Source: Tanypteryx hageni (lineage: Eukaryota > Arthropoda > Insecta > Odonata > Petaluridae). From it: a DNA stretch of 64,000 nt. The stretch covers positions 33,948,561-34,012,560 of the forward strand of contig CM054117.1 of NCBI GenBank assembly GCA_028673005.1. Direction: 5' to 3'. Within the stretch, counting starts at the first letter, position 1. Every line of letters begins with the position of its first letter. Shown here in pieces: positions 32,031 through 44,603 of this stretch. Below the pieces are notes generated by a model. The model saw nothing but the letters and a program-made list of their open reading frames with translations, was not told where the DNA came from and did not search any database. The translations under genes and the position numbers were made by a program.

Positions 32031-34798
32031 GGACGAGATAGATGGAAGAAGGATGATTGAGCATTCAGAGAGTATCAGCGAGATAAAAGAGGCATACGGA
32101 GGAAGTTCAAATGGAAGCGAGAGGAAAAGCAAAAAAAAAGGTTAGCGCGGAAATCATTAAGTAAAAATGAGAGGGATAGAGAAAGGGGAAAGAGGTCGAG
32201 ATGGATAGGAATTGAACGCTGAAGGGACGTCTAAGTGAGAACGAAATGGGAAAACGTGAGAGGAAGCGAGATGGGCGTGAATGGGCCGAATGAGTATAAG
32301 TAATGGGAAAAGATGCGGGAAAACGATGAGGGCGAAGGAGCAAAAAAAAGACTGAATTGTTGGAAACTGTTACGGGGAGAAAAAAAAAGGAAGGTTAGAA
32401 ACGATTTGGAAAGGAAAGGAGGAATACAAGAGAACCAGGGAGAGGATGGTCACATGAGAGAGAGAAAGTAAGTCATAAAGAGATATCTAATGGGAGAGTT
32501 GGAAAAATATGAGGGAGGGAGTAATAGTCACGTGTTTAAAGGAAGGAAAATTCAAATTATTATAGGTACGCGAAAAGGAAAGGTAGAAATAAAGGGGAGA
32601 GGGGAGGTTTTTATGGCGGAGAGAAAATGGTTCTCCAAGAATGGTTATTGTGCAAGGAAGTCATTAGAGGGATGGAGGTAGAGAGGGAAATGGATAAATA
32701 AAAGCGGACTTGGTAACATCAGAAAAAGAGAGAGAGTGAGAGGGAAAATGAGGCTAAAGTGAACTGAGGGTATGGTTGCAGGTTTGAAATGACATGATAT
32801 GATGATGGAGGCATCAGAAAGAAGGTTAACGTTAATGTGTGCGTAAAAATGACGGCAAAAGTACAAGCTGTTGTGGAATTATTGTGGAAAAGGACCTCAA
32901 CTTATCATCGTATCAGCGAAATTCGCGTTGAATTGAAACGCTTCGTCTAACCTTGTGCATTACGAGCTCAAAATAATCAGATGGTAGTGCACTTGAGTTG
33001 GAATAAGAGTATTTTTTTGCTCTGAAACATACTGGCTGGCTATAATATTATTTTTATTGTGCAATTTTGACTCATAAGTAACGTTCATAAGTACCATTTC
33101 GTGATATTAATACGCAGTCATTTCGTTATATCCGAGTTTGGCTGTTGTTCCTGCGAACGGAACACATCCGTCCGACTTGAAGATCTGGATTTATTTGCGC
33201 TTAGCACCAAATGAATCGGTCATCGACACTGTTACTCGGTGGTTTGAATTCATAGATCAAGAGGTTTTTCTCTGCTCCAGTACGCCCTGAAATATTTCTA
33301 AATCTCGGAATTCTATCTTCTACGTCGTGAAATGTTACTTCTGAAAAGCATCTGTTTTATGAGAATATCTGTACGCTGCCTCGAAATAGTTTTTTAGTTC
33401 CTGAATGAAGCTGCGAACGTTTTTTGAACCATTACGTAGATTTAAGAGGTCAAAGTTTGTGAGATTTACAGAGGAAACTTAAAAATTACTCTTAAATCGT
33501 TATTAACGACTACAAAATTTTTTTCTTCCAGTATTTATATCAACAAAATTTCATGTTGCCTGAACACCATGCACTGAAATGAAGTAAAAATAAAAATTAT
33601 TGATATCTAGTGAGATAATGGAAAATTGTGTATCGTTAACCTCCTTTAACTGTCACATCATAAAGATTAATCATTTCTAGTGTTTAATCAACGCCATCTT
33701 AAATTATTCCAAATAAATGTGTCCATGATTTCGATTAGTAAATCTTTCGTAGCTTGAGCTTATCTAAACTAATGCGCAACAATTACTTGTTTATTTTCAA
33801 ATTTAATCTCCTTGTAAAACCCGGAGATATAATTCATCAAGGTAAGGAAGTAAAGCCATCCACAGCAATTTAATTAGGCGTTGTGCGCCCGGAGATAAAC
33901 GTCCCAGCACTAATTAGTTGAGGCGCTAATTTATCGATGCGTACGGTAATTGCACGGTGCTCCGCCATGTTTAACAGTGAATACCAAGTCGCGATGGCTG
34001 GGATGCGAATTGATAATCGCGGTCATCATTCGAATAAAATTTAATTAATTTTCTTTTGGGAGTAAACTGCGCGTAAAATTTTTTCATATCTCTCGAGGGA
34101 AAAATTCGGAAGAACAAGAAATTCTGAATAAATGGAGAGAGAGAGTTCCCTACGTCGCATTGAATGCGTCCATATGATTTAATAAAACAAAAAGTGCTCG
34201 TTGCTGAAACGGTATAATTTGCTCTTAATGTGCGCGCGCGTTCTATTTCAATATGAATGGAGGAGAAGAAGAAGAGAGCGATAAAAAAATAATAATAATA
34301 CACGCGTCAAGGCCTTCTCCGTCGATAAATGGCGAGTAATTAAAAGCTATTGTGAGCAGAGTGACAAGGGTTGATTGAGATGGTAAAGGGTGGGTGGGGG
34401 TGGAGTGCAGGCAGAGCGAAGATAAAAAAGAAATGGTCTTAAGGGCTTGTAGAAGGCCCGCCCAATATGGGAGAGATAAAAGAAAACAAAGAAGATTCGA
34501 AAGTAGAATTCTCCTCGGAAAACAAAAGAGGAACGGTAGAGGATGAGTGAAGCAGAGAAACTCGGAGATAAAGAGAGAGAGAGAGAAAGAGACATTAGTC
34601 CGTTAATTGTGATCATTACTTTCTTCCCTGGCGACCCATTCATTAGGAATTCTAAGTTTTCGTCACGAAATGAAATTATGACGTGTCTAACAAGAAGAAA
34701 TATCTGCCGTCGAGAAGAACTTGAGAAACAGACATTTCATTTTGCTCATATAACATGCATCCTCATGATTTCAGCCAAACAAAGTTTTCAACGAGTTT
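32031..34798. other. No recognisable gene
   Basis: Bases 32030-32830 are purine-biased, giving a few basic frames. Bases 33000-34300 are AT-rich with short frames only. Short (GA)n runs lie near 34137-34143 and 34573-34588. No motif or family was recognised. Confidence 0.5.
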
Positions 34799-34838
34799 GA
34801 TATATACGTATATATACATACATACACACATATACATA

Positions 34839-34897
<59 letters not shown>
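34799..34897. repeat. Compound TA-rich microsatellite
   Basis: Mixed TATAC/CATACA/CATATA sequence passes into a pure (TA)n array from about 34843. It also yields spurious Ile/Tyr frames. Confidence 0.95.
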
Positions 34898-34900
<3 letters not shown>

Positions 34901-35920
34901 GTTCCTAAACATAGATATATATTACTGCATCCTTTCTTGACTCAAAATAATAATAGTAAAGCGATTCTAACCAATCTACACAGCTCCCGCGCCAATCTAA
35001 CTAATGTTCAAATTGATACAACAGCCATTTCCATAGAACTTTTTGCTTACATTTAGGAATTTTCCTATTTCACCAGAACAAGCTGAACACTGCATTACCA
35101 TTAAAAAATGTCTACCGAATAACATACACTAGAATCACTCTATTAATTGCCGAGCTTTCTTCCTTCCTGCTGATTTATTTTAATTACATTCCGTCAATTT
35201 TTTTGCCATCAGCTGAGCGTAAATCAAGGGGAAAAAAGTTTTTTTTTGCAACAATCAATTATGTGCACTTCAAGATAATCCTACACCTCATTCCCTTGCA
35301 AAATTGATGCATTTCCGGGCCGGCCTATTCGTTTTGATTTGTGCTCCGAGCGGCAATCTCGGCCTGGAAGGATTGATCGCCGGATATGACGAAAAAGTAG
35401 GAGAAATCCACGGTCCGTGCCTGAGGGGGCGGGGGAGTTTCGAACCGGCTCCCTCTTAAAAGAAGAGGGCCCAGACATAATAACCCTCCGAAGCCAAACT
35501 GGTCCGCCCCTCCCCGCAATAAAATAAGAACACGATCCAACCGAGGCCTAGAGTCATAAAAACTTCTCGCGAAATAATTACGTAGGGAAAGGCTTAAAAA
35601 GAGTTATTACGAGTCCGGTAAGGGAGGAAGAGATATTTTCGGGAGAGGACTGAAGAAAAAAAAGAGCGGGACAAAAGATCGAGGGTGAAAAATGCCACGA
35701 TGAAGAAAATCGTAAGTCATTGGAGTTTTTTTAGGGAGGGGATGTAACTGATCACCTTTAGTCCTGAAGAAAGAGAGAGAGAGAAAGAGCGAAAAATTCC
35801 CAAATCGGCGTTATCTCGTGGCTTATTCTACCGATGATGGATCGTTGACACAAAAATAAATCTGGGAACAAAGGGGGAAGATAAGATGGGCTTCCGAACA
35901 GAGAGTCGTCGCCGACTAGC

Positions 35921-35923
<3 letters not shown>
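34898..35923. other. No gene; possible tRNA-like SINE remnant on minus strand
   Basis: On the minus strand around 35395-35520, TTTGGCTTCGGAGGG and a downstream CCGGTTCGAAACTCC resemble A and B boxes of a Ser/Leu-type tRNA. A TCTTCTTTTAAGAGG hairpin sits in the variable-arm position. A short GC-rich segment follows to about 35300. No tail or duplication was found, so this is a weak call. The rest is featureless. Confidence 0.3.
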
Positions 35924-35976
<53 letters not shown>

Positions 35977-36043
35977 ATATATATATAATGTATATATACA
36001 TATGCACACACACACACCTTCTCAACTCCTCTCCTCCTGGCCT

Positions 36044-36094
<51 letters not shown>

Positions 36095-36320
36095 CTTCTC
36101 AACTCCTCTTCTCCTGGGCTCAACCTTCGCTAGTATATATATATTATATTTATATATATCTATATATATACATATGCATACACTCACCTTCTCAACTCCT
36201 CTCCTTCTGGCCTCAACCTTCGCTAGTATATATATATTATATTTATATATATCTATATATATACATATGCATACACTCACCTTCTCAACTCCTCTCCTCC
36301 TGGCCTCAACCTTCGCTAGT
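35924..36320. repeat. (TA)n arrays and 93-bp minisatellite
   Basis: A pure TA array (35924-35969) is followed by a CTTCTCAACTCCTCTCC-containing unit, another TA array (about 36046-36086), then near-identical 93-bp units. CTAGTATATATATATTATAT starts at 36130 and 36223, and a truncated third unit begins at 36316. Because 93 is divisible by three, a minus-strand frame (35828-36406) shows a 31-residue repeat. It is not evidence of coding. Confidence 0.9.
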
Positions 36321-39246
36321 ATAACTCCTTCTCGGCCATTTCCCCACCCCCCCTCTGAATCCTTCAATCCCCGACCTCTCCACACTGCCCTTCCACTCTC
36401 ACTCACAATGTCAGTGTCACTGCCATCAGTTATCTCCCTCCTGTGCTGACGTTGGGATCATCCCCGAAAGCGCCAATCTAAGTAGTTAAATGTTTTTCTC
36501 CGACACCCCAGAGGATCTCTTATCGGTAAGTGCTCACTGGGTTTCCTTACCTCAACAACTTGTTGCCATCCATTTACCCTTTTTAACTTTCCTCTTCTAT
36601 AAACATTATATATACCTATATATATATACATAGTATCTCTTTCGAAACAGTCGAAGACGCCTGTGACGATAACGAAAGAAGCGAAGAAAAAACAAAAGAA
36701 GAGTCCAAAGCGCAAGAGGGTGAGAGTAGCCAGAAGAGGAAAAAAGGGGTGAGATGTCGGAGAGAGAGAAAGGTTTGGAAGATTTTAAAGTGAAGAGAAA
36801 AAGAGAGGTAGGCATATATAGTTTTTGATGATCCCTTGAGGGCCCTACAGGAGTGGCAAAGTAAAAGCGTCGAAAGAGGCGAGGGGGCGATATGGGGATC
36901 AAGTTGGCAAAGGGGTATATGGAGAAGGGGGGCTGGATGGAAGGAGAGTGACAAGGAATGGTGGCAAGGAGTGGTGGGTGTGAAAAAGGGTCAGGAATGG
37001 GATGGAGGTGGACGGGAGAGAGGAGGAGAGTAGAAGAAAGGGACAAGGAAAGGAGTGGAGTGGGAGGCTAAAATGTAGTGGGGTTTTTCCACCGAGAGTA
37101 GACTAAGACTGCTGCGTCTTCGGATGGAATTTACTGAGGGGGCTTGCCACCCCCACGCCACCAACCCCTTCCCCTCCCTCTCCCTCACTCTTATCTCTAC
37201 ATTTCTCTCTTTCTCTCGTTTTATAGTGCTGGCCGCCTCTCTCTCCCTTTCACTCTGTACCAAGGATCCCGTTCCCAGAAAGCTTTCGCTGCCCCCACCC
37301 TCTTGCTCCTTCACCCCCTCCCCCTATAACTCTCCTCACCCTCGCTCAATGGAAAAGCTCCTACGATTCTCTGCTTCTATCCGGTGCTATGGGGTCTTAC
37401 AGAAAAGACTTCTTTCCTCCATTATTCTCACTTATTAAAGTTCGCTGTATTGCTAGGCGGTGTTCTTGCTTTGCCTCGCCCTTTTCCTCCCTTCGTCCCC
37501 TCTCCTTCCTTATTCCCTCCCTTCATCCTTTCCCTCCTCCCTAACCTCTTACTCTAGCTTCCCTTAGAGATTGCGCCCACACTTCTCCCCCTTCCACCTC
37601 CTCACGCGCAACAGTCCACCTAAATACTAACCTTGTGGAGGCCTTCATCCAACCCCTGACATTTCCAGCATTCCGCTATGGCATTTTAAGGAAATCTGTT
37701 TAATTCTGTCACTTAAACCCTAAATGTTTTTTTTTTTCGTTTCCCCCCTCCTTTTGATACGGTTAACAATTCGCTCTCATTAGTTTGCCGTTTGCGGACT
37801 CCTCCTCCTAATGTGAAGGGTTTTTAAGAGAGGCGCCTTCGAAAATTATTTTAAAAAGACATAACAACGATGAGGAGGAGGAATTTGTTTTAACCGAGTT
37901 TACTTACTCGACGGGTCTTTTGTTTTTCTGGCAATTGTGTCCGCCTCTCCTTATTCTTTCGTGGGGAGAGAGGCAAGTACCAAGAGGGGGTTTTAAAAAA
38001 GCTTTTTCTTTAATTGCCAAGGATTTTTAATTGGATTGAAATTTCCACGGAAACATAACGAAATGGAGATGGTTCTTTAGCCTTTTAACGCTACTTAATT
38101 TAATTTATTATCATTTCTCGGCGGAATAAACTTCGCATTTTGTTTGGTTTGTTTGTTGTTTGTGAAGTTGAGCTATATGCGTTTTATTGTTGCGGGTTTA
38201 AAAAATTTGGAATTTATGAAGAAAGTCTACGTTATTATGGAGTAAATACAATTTATATTTATTTCGATTATACAAAGTCCCAAAATAGCAAAAACTCCTT
38301 TTAGAATACCAGAAACTCGTTCCTTTATCAGTAAAAAAACTGTTCAACATAAAAATGTTACCCTTTGCTAGCGCAATTGAGCCCGACAGCTTAATCATTG
38401 CTGTTACTTATCAATTTCACCAGATTCCCATATGAGGGGTAGATTCAAGCAATAATTAAGTTATATTTAACGTTAGCCTAATCAACTTTTAAAATTCCAC
38501 CTGATTATAAGTTAAACGCGAAATTTTTCCTTATTAAATTCTTGTCAAATTAGGAAACTTTGGTACTATCGATGCTACTATTTTAGAAATAAATATTTAA
38601 TAATTATGACTCCCTATTGCCTTTATATTTGCTTTTAAAAGGCACTTTATTTTTTCTAGATATTTTTTATGATTTTACGAGTTCTTTGCGAAAACTTAAA
38701 CCATTTTGACGTTACAATTCACCAAAGCTGAACATATTAAATCACTATGACGTTTTCTTCCTTTAAAAATCCAAGATACTTAGGAAATTTGTATTTCTCT
38801 ATCTTATCTCTTGACGCATTAATCAGCTAAAGATACATTAATGAGGACATTTTTCAGTTACATCAAATAGCTCTCGAGCAACGATTGTTTTCTTGGCACG
38901 ATTCCTCAAATACACTTCGTCTATTCCCATTTCAAGTAAAAGTTTTTCTCTACATTGAATTTTTAAAACCCCCTCTTTTCCCTCGATCAAGACGTCAATC
39001 GGTTAAAACGAATCGGACGGGAATCTGATATCTCCTTTCCACTTTTTCCGAAAACAAAAACATAAATCCCTTTCGTCTTAAATCCATTTGGGAAATAATC
39101 ACCCGTTTGCGAACGAGAGCTTATTCCCGTCCTCTGTGCGCATAATACTTTACATTTTATTCTGAATCTCTATCCTAGTTACGTGTTTTCTTCTCCGTTG
39201 GAATTTTTCATTCCCTTCCTAACCAACCTCTCGAGAGAAAAGAATA
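36321..39246. other. No recognisable gene
   Basis: Bases 36330-37560 alternate between purine-biased and pyrimidine-biased blocks, with mirror frames on both strands (36606-37046, 37124-37438 and others) that are compositional. Bases 37680-39240 are AT-rich without notable frames. Confidence 0.55.
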
Positions 39247-39953
39247 TCAAACAATATGATTGAAACGGAACTTATGGTGCCTACTTTCTACATATTTATT
39301 TTGAATTAAATGAATGTAGATTGGCACAGGATTGATTAGTATCTGTATTAAAAGACTTTCTCTCGCTTGCTATCAATATCATGAAACCTTTCAATGACTA
39401 ATCAAAAACGTAACGATGTAATGTCATAAAATATTACAATTACACTTGAACGGAAAACTATTTGTGTGGCGAAAATAAGGCGTGTATGTAATAGACTATG
39501 CCGAATCCGAATCCAGCAATAGTCGTTACAATGGCACTACTCTCGTAATGAGTAAAAAACTGCGAAAACGCCGGTATTTATTTCGAAGAAATACGATCAA
39601 TAAGAAAAATTGTGCTGTAAAAATTACGATCTCCATTCCTTTCCTCAGAGAATAGTAAAAAACTCGCTCCGATATTACAATTCTAAGATATTTATATGTG
39701 CCAAAGAAAATTACCCTGCACGATTGATTTTAGATATCCCATGCAAATCAAATGGGAAGGATAGTTCCTGGAATCGAACCCTGGACTTTAATCTTCGCAA
39801 CAAAAACTCTCCTCGGGAGCTCGGTCCCGGTAGTAAGAGATTTTCGCCAAGTGCCATGAAAATCGGTCTATTGATTCAAAAGTTAATAGACAGACACAAC
39901 GAAGAAACTATACATAATCCTATTTCCATTATGGAAAGTAGGCTAAAAAGTCG
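39247..39953 (+). repeat. Dispersed repeat, C type, copy 2
   Basis: Colinear with copies 1 and 3. It starts near ATGATTGAAACGGAACTTATG and ends at GGAAAGTAGGCTAAAAA. Its 5' part carries about 100 bases of extra or diverged sequence relative to the others. It includes the tRNA-like block at 39759-39812 with one acceptor mismatch. The + strand frame 39610-39984 has no known motif and is not conserved as a frame in the other copies. Confidence 0.8.
39759..39812 (-). ncRNA. tRNA-like fold in C repeat copy 2
   Basis: Acceptor-like strands GGAGAGT and ACTATCC pair at six of seven positions. A T-arm with GGTTCGATTCC lies just inside. The length is 54 nt, one shorter than the other copies. The geometry is as in copies 1 and 3. 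Confidence 0.45.
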
Positions 39954-40299
39954 TCTTTATACTATTTTTCTAGTTCGTTTGTGAATAGAATCAGTCGGAG
40001 GAGATCCTTTCAATCTCCTTATAAACTTCGCCTCATTTCCGTTCTCTCTCTCCTTCATAACCTCGAACTTCCAAGAAATTATTTTCTCTTGTACACCGTC
40101 GAAAATATTAAACTATGCACATATATATGTGTAAATGTGTATTTTTATGTTTTTGTAAGTTTTTATGTATAACTGTCTTAATTTGTTTGCGTACTTATAT
40201 TTTGTGTTCCTGTCAATCTTTAAATAATGCTATCAGTAAGTTTCACCGGTTTTTTCACGCCCCTCTTCTTGTGTGGAATTTTTCCTGCAGTGGGATTTT
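39954..40299. other. No recognisable gene
   Basis: T-rich sequence between the C repeat and the first of two hAT elements. The frames at 39981-40172 and 40115-40369 are unremarkable. Confidence 0.5.
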
Positions 40300-40307
40300 T
40301 CGTAGGG

Positions 40308-40518
40308 CAGGGGTCGGCAACATGCGGCTCTGGAGCTACATATGGCTCCTTTGGATCTTTAGAAGTTAGCTAAGTTCCCTAACCCCTTTATCAGTCATGA
40401 AACATGCTTACTGCAATCACTCGAATTTCTAAAAAAAAGGTCCTAGTACAGGCTGTCACTGTACGGTTCCCAAATATTTCAAAATGGTTCTTTTACTTTG
40501 GAAGTTTGTAGACCCCTG
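40308..40518. mobile_element. hAT-type non-autonomous element, 211 bp
   Basis: It starts CAGGGGTCGGCAAC, followed by ATGCGGCTCTGGAGC, and ends TAGACCCCTG, giving an inverted CAGGGGTC terminus. Flanking 8-mers TCGTAGGG and TCCTAAAG agree at 5 of 8 positions. CAGGGGTCGGCAAC is a common hAT MITE terminus. Non-coding. Confidence 0.65.
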
Positions 40519-40684
40519 TCCTAAAGTATATTAATTTAATTATCCTTTGTTTTCCCCACAAAAAGTCTTTTCATTTCCAGTTATGCTAACTTAGAATTGT
40601 ATTTATGCAACATTTTTATGAATTTTTTATTTTTATATATTTTTTGTTACTTTCTTCTCGTTTGTAACTGACAATGGGTCAGAT

Positions 40685-41258
40685 CAGGGGTACCCAACTT
40701 GATGCATGCAAGCGACGCTGTGTCCTTTGCAAGCCTGATTGTGCTCTTTGACAACGTCATTGTGCTCTTTTACGGTGCCCTAAATCCCGTTTCTTAAAAC
40801 GAATAATTTAATTTGCTCGGCTTCTTTCTTTCCGAACGCATTCAAGAACATTAGGAATAACATTTACGTTTCGTTGATTTGATTTAATTCATGACCATAC
40901 CTATTTTTTGCTGAAATATAGTGGTGCTCGCTTGGTATTCAAGGGTACCAGGTAAAGTTCGTTTGTTTAGTGGTGGCAGTCGGCGACGTGTGAGAGGGTA
41001 AGGGAAAGACTTGGGAGGGGAACCTTTAAGGGAAAAGTCGACGTCATAGCCATGCGCAGTAGCAAATTTTGGGTTCGGACTAATAGTTCGGAGAATAGAT
41101 CACGCAGCTTTTGCCCAAGGTTAAACATGGCCTCCCCTATAGGTGGTCCCGCCTCAAGGAAGGACTCGTCCTTCCGTGAAAGTGCCTTCTGCGCACCAAC
41201 ACCACTAAACGAACATACTATTAGGTATTCGTCACATAGAAAAGGTCGGGAACCACTG
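40685..41258. mobile_element. hAT-type non-autonomous element, 574 bp
   Basis: The left end is CAGGGGTACCCAACTT and the right end, in reverse complement, CAGTGGTTCCCGACCTT. Flanking 8-mers GGTCAGAT (40677-40684) and GGTTAGAT (41259-41266) match at 7 of 8. It contains GTGCTCTTTGACAACGTCATT-type internal repeats near the left end and no transposase. It lies 166 bp from the preceding hAT element. Confidence 0.8.
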
Positions 41259-41422
41259 GGTTAGATGGAAGAAGAGACTCAATCTCGCTTAAATAAAGTC
41301 GTTTGCATTTCTTCTCTCACCTCCTTCCTTCTCTTGCATGAATTCGCCTGACATAATGGGAGGTAGATGAGTGCGATATAATTTGCTTAGTTTAACTCTT
41401 TGTCGATAATGCTTTTTGAACC

Positions 41423-41715
41423 GCTATAACTCAGTCAATTCTTAATGAATCTTCACCAAATTTTGAGTATAAGCTAATTTTGTAGCTAAAATTTACTGTC
41501 TTAACAACGTTTTGCGGAGGAAAAGGAAGAGAGGAGGAGGGAGGCTAATTCTTTTTTAAATGCTATAACTCTGCCAAATCTTAATGAATCTTTACCAAAA
41601 TTTTAATATAAGCTAATGATATGACTAAAATTTGATTTATTTAAAAAACTTGGCAGGGAAAAGGGGGAGGAAGGAGGAGGAGGGCGGAGGTGAAAAAGGG
41701 AGGCCAATTTTATAC
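41423..41715. repeat. Two-unit tandem duplication, period about 139 bp
   Basis: GCTATAACTC starts each unit (41423, 41562). It is followed by TTAATGAATCTT-ACCAAA, ATAAGCTAAT, CTAAAATTT and a terminal purine block GGAGGAGGG-GGAGG-AAT. The copies are diverged but colinear, including the purine-rich ends. Confidence 0.8.
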
Positions 41716-44342
41716 TGACTCTTACAACACACAACATTGTGTATCGTTGACTTTATTTCGAAATTTTCTGTCGCTCTTTAAATAAGTTAGGATAAAAAAA
41801 ATTGCGGAGCCGTCAATTTTGACGGGCATTACACTATTTAGTTTTTGATATTTAAGGAAGGAAGGATTGAGTGAGATAATAGAGGAGAGAGAGAGAGAGA
41901 GAAGAGATGGGAAAAGTAGGTAGAGGATTCTCGGCATGGCTAAAGGATGGACAACCAAAAATATGGGAGGGCGGGGTTGAGGAATTAGATCCGTGAGAGA
42001 GTTCGGATGCAGTATTGTAAGTTCGAGAGAGAGAGAGAGCAAGGGAAGAAATCCCTGTAAGGACGGTACCGCATCGTTAAAGGAGCCGGGATTGAGTCCC
42101 GGCGTAGGAGTGGACTTTCGTGCGTTCGTCGGCCAAAATAAATTGGTCCCGAACTGATGTTGACCTCGTGATAAATTGCTTCAAATGCGCTGGGACGGAA
42201 TTAAGCCGGTCTGCGGATGTGTTGCGCGGACACAAGAGGGCTCGGGTGATATTTATTGGGACGCGTGTGGTTCGGGCGAAACGTGTCGACAAAACGCTTG
42301 CGTGAAATTAATCACAGAGGGAGACAAATACAGTATCTGCGTAAATTTCTAGGCTGAGAAAATTGCGTTTGTTTGTGAGGCGCGCAGGTGGAGAGAAATT
42401 CCCTTATACATATATCTCAAGGGAATTTAAAAAAATATTGTATTCTCAATTTGACGTGATACGTGAGTGCTTAGATTTAAACAAAGTAGTCCACCTCAAT
42501 ACTCCATTAGGTGTTTTAGTATACTATTGTGACTTAATACGCCGTGTCTGTTTTGGCTTAATGAGGAAGTTCGGATAACTTACCATCATATCAGGAAAGA
42601 GAAATTATTAAAATTCACTCATGATATTCCTCTAAACACCCTATAATTATATTAGGCAGGTAGAGTTAGTTTAATAGTATATTAGAGGATTAAGTTATCT
42701 GTTGGATATCAAAGCTTTTGCAATTTATCAAAGAAATTGTCATTCAAGGTAACGCTTTTTATGCGGGAATATCCCGTGATAATTAGATATTTTATAGACT
42801 GTTATCAATAAAATACCCGATAAAACCACGTCCTCGTAGCATTCTTAATTTTTCCGAGAAGAAGCAAAACTTCTCTCTTTTAAATGTTACAGTTAAGATT
42901 GATTTATATTTTCCCACTTAAATTGGTTTTGGTGGAGTATTACATTATAATGTCTTTATTTGTATCGGATACTTTCACTAAAGTTAGGTATCAGATTATT
43001 TTCTTTCAAGGATATGCTGCACAGCAGATATTAGTTTGCAGGTTAATCTAAAAATATTCTCCTTTATTAAGTAAATTTCAAAGAGGCATTCGTCTTCCTC
43101 AATCGGAAGCTTTAATAAAATTGGAACGAACCTTGTGCGCGACAAACTAGAGCGTCAAGGCTCCCGCGAGAAATTAGTCCGAGAGACATTCTCAGTCGGA
43201 GGACATTTTTATTGCCCCGATCGTCTGCGCAAACATATTTTCGCTGAAAATTATTAATAGGCGATTTATCTCCGCGACTTATCGCGATCCGAATCCTATT
43301 GTCCTTTAATGGGTTGAGAGCGTCGAGAAGCATTTATCCGCCCACTCCGACCATTCCTCCTCTTCCTCCTTCTCTCCTCCCCTCTCTCCTCCCCTCTCTC
43401 CTCACCTCCCCCATCCCTCCGCGGTCTCCACCCGCGATCCGTCCTACGGAGTTTATTTTTAAAGGATGTGATTTAGGAGCAGTAAGCCGAGAGCGGAGGA
43501 GGAGGACTCTGTGGGTGCGAAATAATGGCTCATGAACGAGGCGTGTGTTGGTAAATGGAGGGCATGGACGTCAGGTTTCAGTGAGGGCAGAGACGTTAGG
43601 GGACGCAAGGAAGACTTAAAAAAAAGAAGGGAGAGGAAGAGAGATATAATTAAGTAAGAGAGAGGTGACAAGAATGAAAGAGGAAGGAGAAAGGGAAGAG
43701 AAAAAAGAGGCAGAAGATTGAATGGGGAATAGGAAAAAATGACTAAATTTGTCAAGGTTAATGCTAAAAATTCCCCTCTTCCACTTAACCACTTTTCAAT
43801 TTTAATTTTATTACACGAATTTAGACTATATAATTTCCAGGGAATATAATTGATACTTACGAAAAATTTATAAACCAAGTACAGGGTGGCCGTTTTAAGT
43901 GTGGGACTCTTAATTCTAATAATAATTTTCGGTTAGGATGAACAGGGTGCATACAAATCGTAAATAACGTGCATTGTTGTACGGAAAATGCTGCCAATAA
44001 TATAAACCAATCAAATTTTTTGTAACAATCCAATCATAATAAACCGTACAAGTTAACAGTATCTAGGATATCTCGCTTTATATGATCTCCGTGTACTTGT
44101 CTAAGATACCTAAGATGAGAGAGTTACGAAAAACCGGCTGTGTATATCGGCTACGCTGCAGCCGCCTTCAACGATTTTTCGTAAGCATTTTATGGCAACT
44201 TGGAGGTACTTACGTATGGACGTGTTCTTGAATTTGTTTTCGGCCATAAGGCGAGATATGAAATTCACTTGTTAATTAAAAAATACAATGATTGCGGTTG
44301 GTGTCTCAAGGCATTCTGTTGCATATACTAGTAAAAATAATA
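41716..44342. other. No recognisable gene
   Basis: Contains (GA)n runs near 41886-41901 and 42025-42038, a GCCGGGATTGAGTCCCGGC hairpin at about 42082-42100, and a C/T tract at 43360-43430. Frames such as 42077-42292, 43112-43333 and 43459-43878 lack known motifs. A possible transposon end TACAGGGTGGCCGTTTTAAG is at about 43880, without a partner. Confidence 0.5.
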
Positions 44343-44350
44343 CTTTAGTT

Positions 44351-44603
44351 TAGGGGTCGGCAACCCACTGCCTGCAGGCTCGCGAGGGCAATTTTTGCAA
44401 TCCGAGAAATTTAACACCAAATTTCCCATTTTCAAATTGAAGTTAAGTTTATTTAATAACTCATTAATGCTGGATTTTTGCAAATGTGAGACCACAAACT
44501 TGGTAGCTAGCGTCCGACGTTAATCCAGACCACCGAAGTACTTGCAACTTCCGACACGACTACGAATCCAGCCCTACACGTACAAAAGATTGGCGACCGC
44601 CAG
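44351..44603. mobile_element. Candidate hAT-type element, about 253 bp
   Basis: The left end TAGGGGTCGGCAACCC and right end GATTGGCGACCGCCAG are diverged inverted copies of the CAGGGGTCGGCAACC terminus also seen at 40308. Flanks CTTTAGTT and TTTAGGTA share a TTTAG(T/G)T core when shifted by one base. There is an internal GCCTGCAGGC palindrome. Non-coding. Confidence 0.5.

Noticed and set aside
35828..36406. 192-codon minus-strand frame with 31-residue repeats
   Set aside because: It arises from the 93-bp minisatellite and TA arrays; there is no independent evidence of coding.
42082..42100. GCCGGGATTGAGTCCCGGC as a tRNA T-arm
   Set aside because: The loop lacks the TTCGA sequence, and no D or acceptor arm is nearby. 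It is only a short hairpin.
43878..43900. TACAGGGTGGCCGTTTTAAG as a transposon left end
   Set aside because: No inverted partner or target duplication was found downstream; a similar lone TACAGGGTTG is at about 23482.
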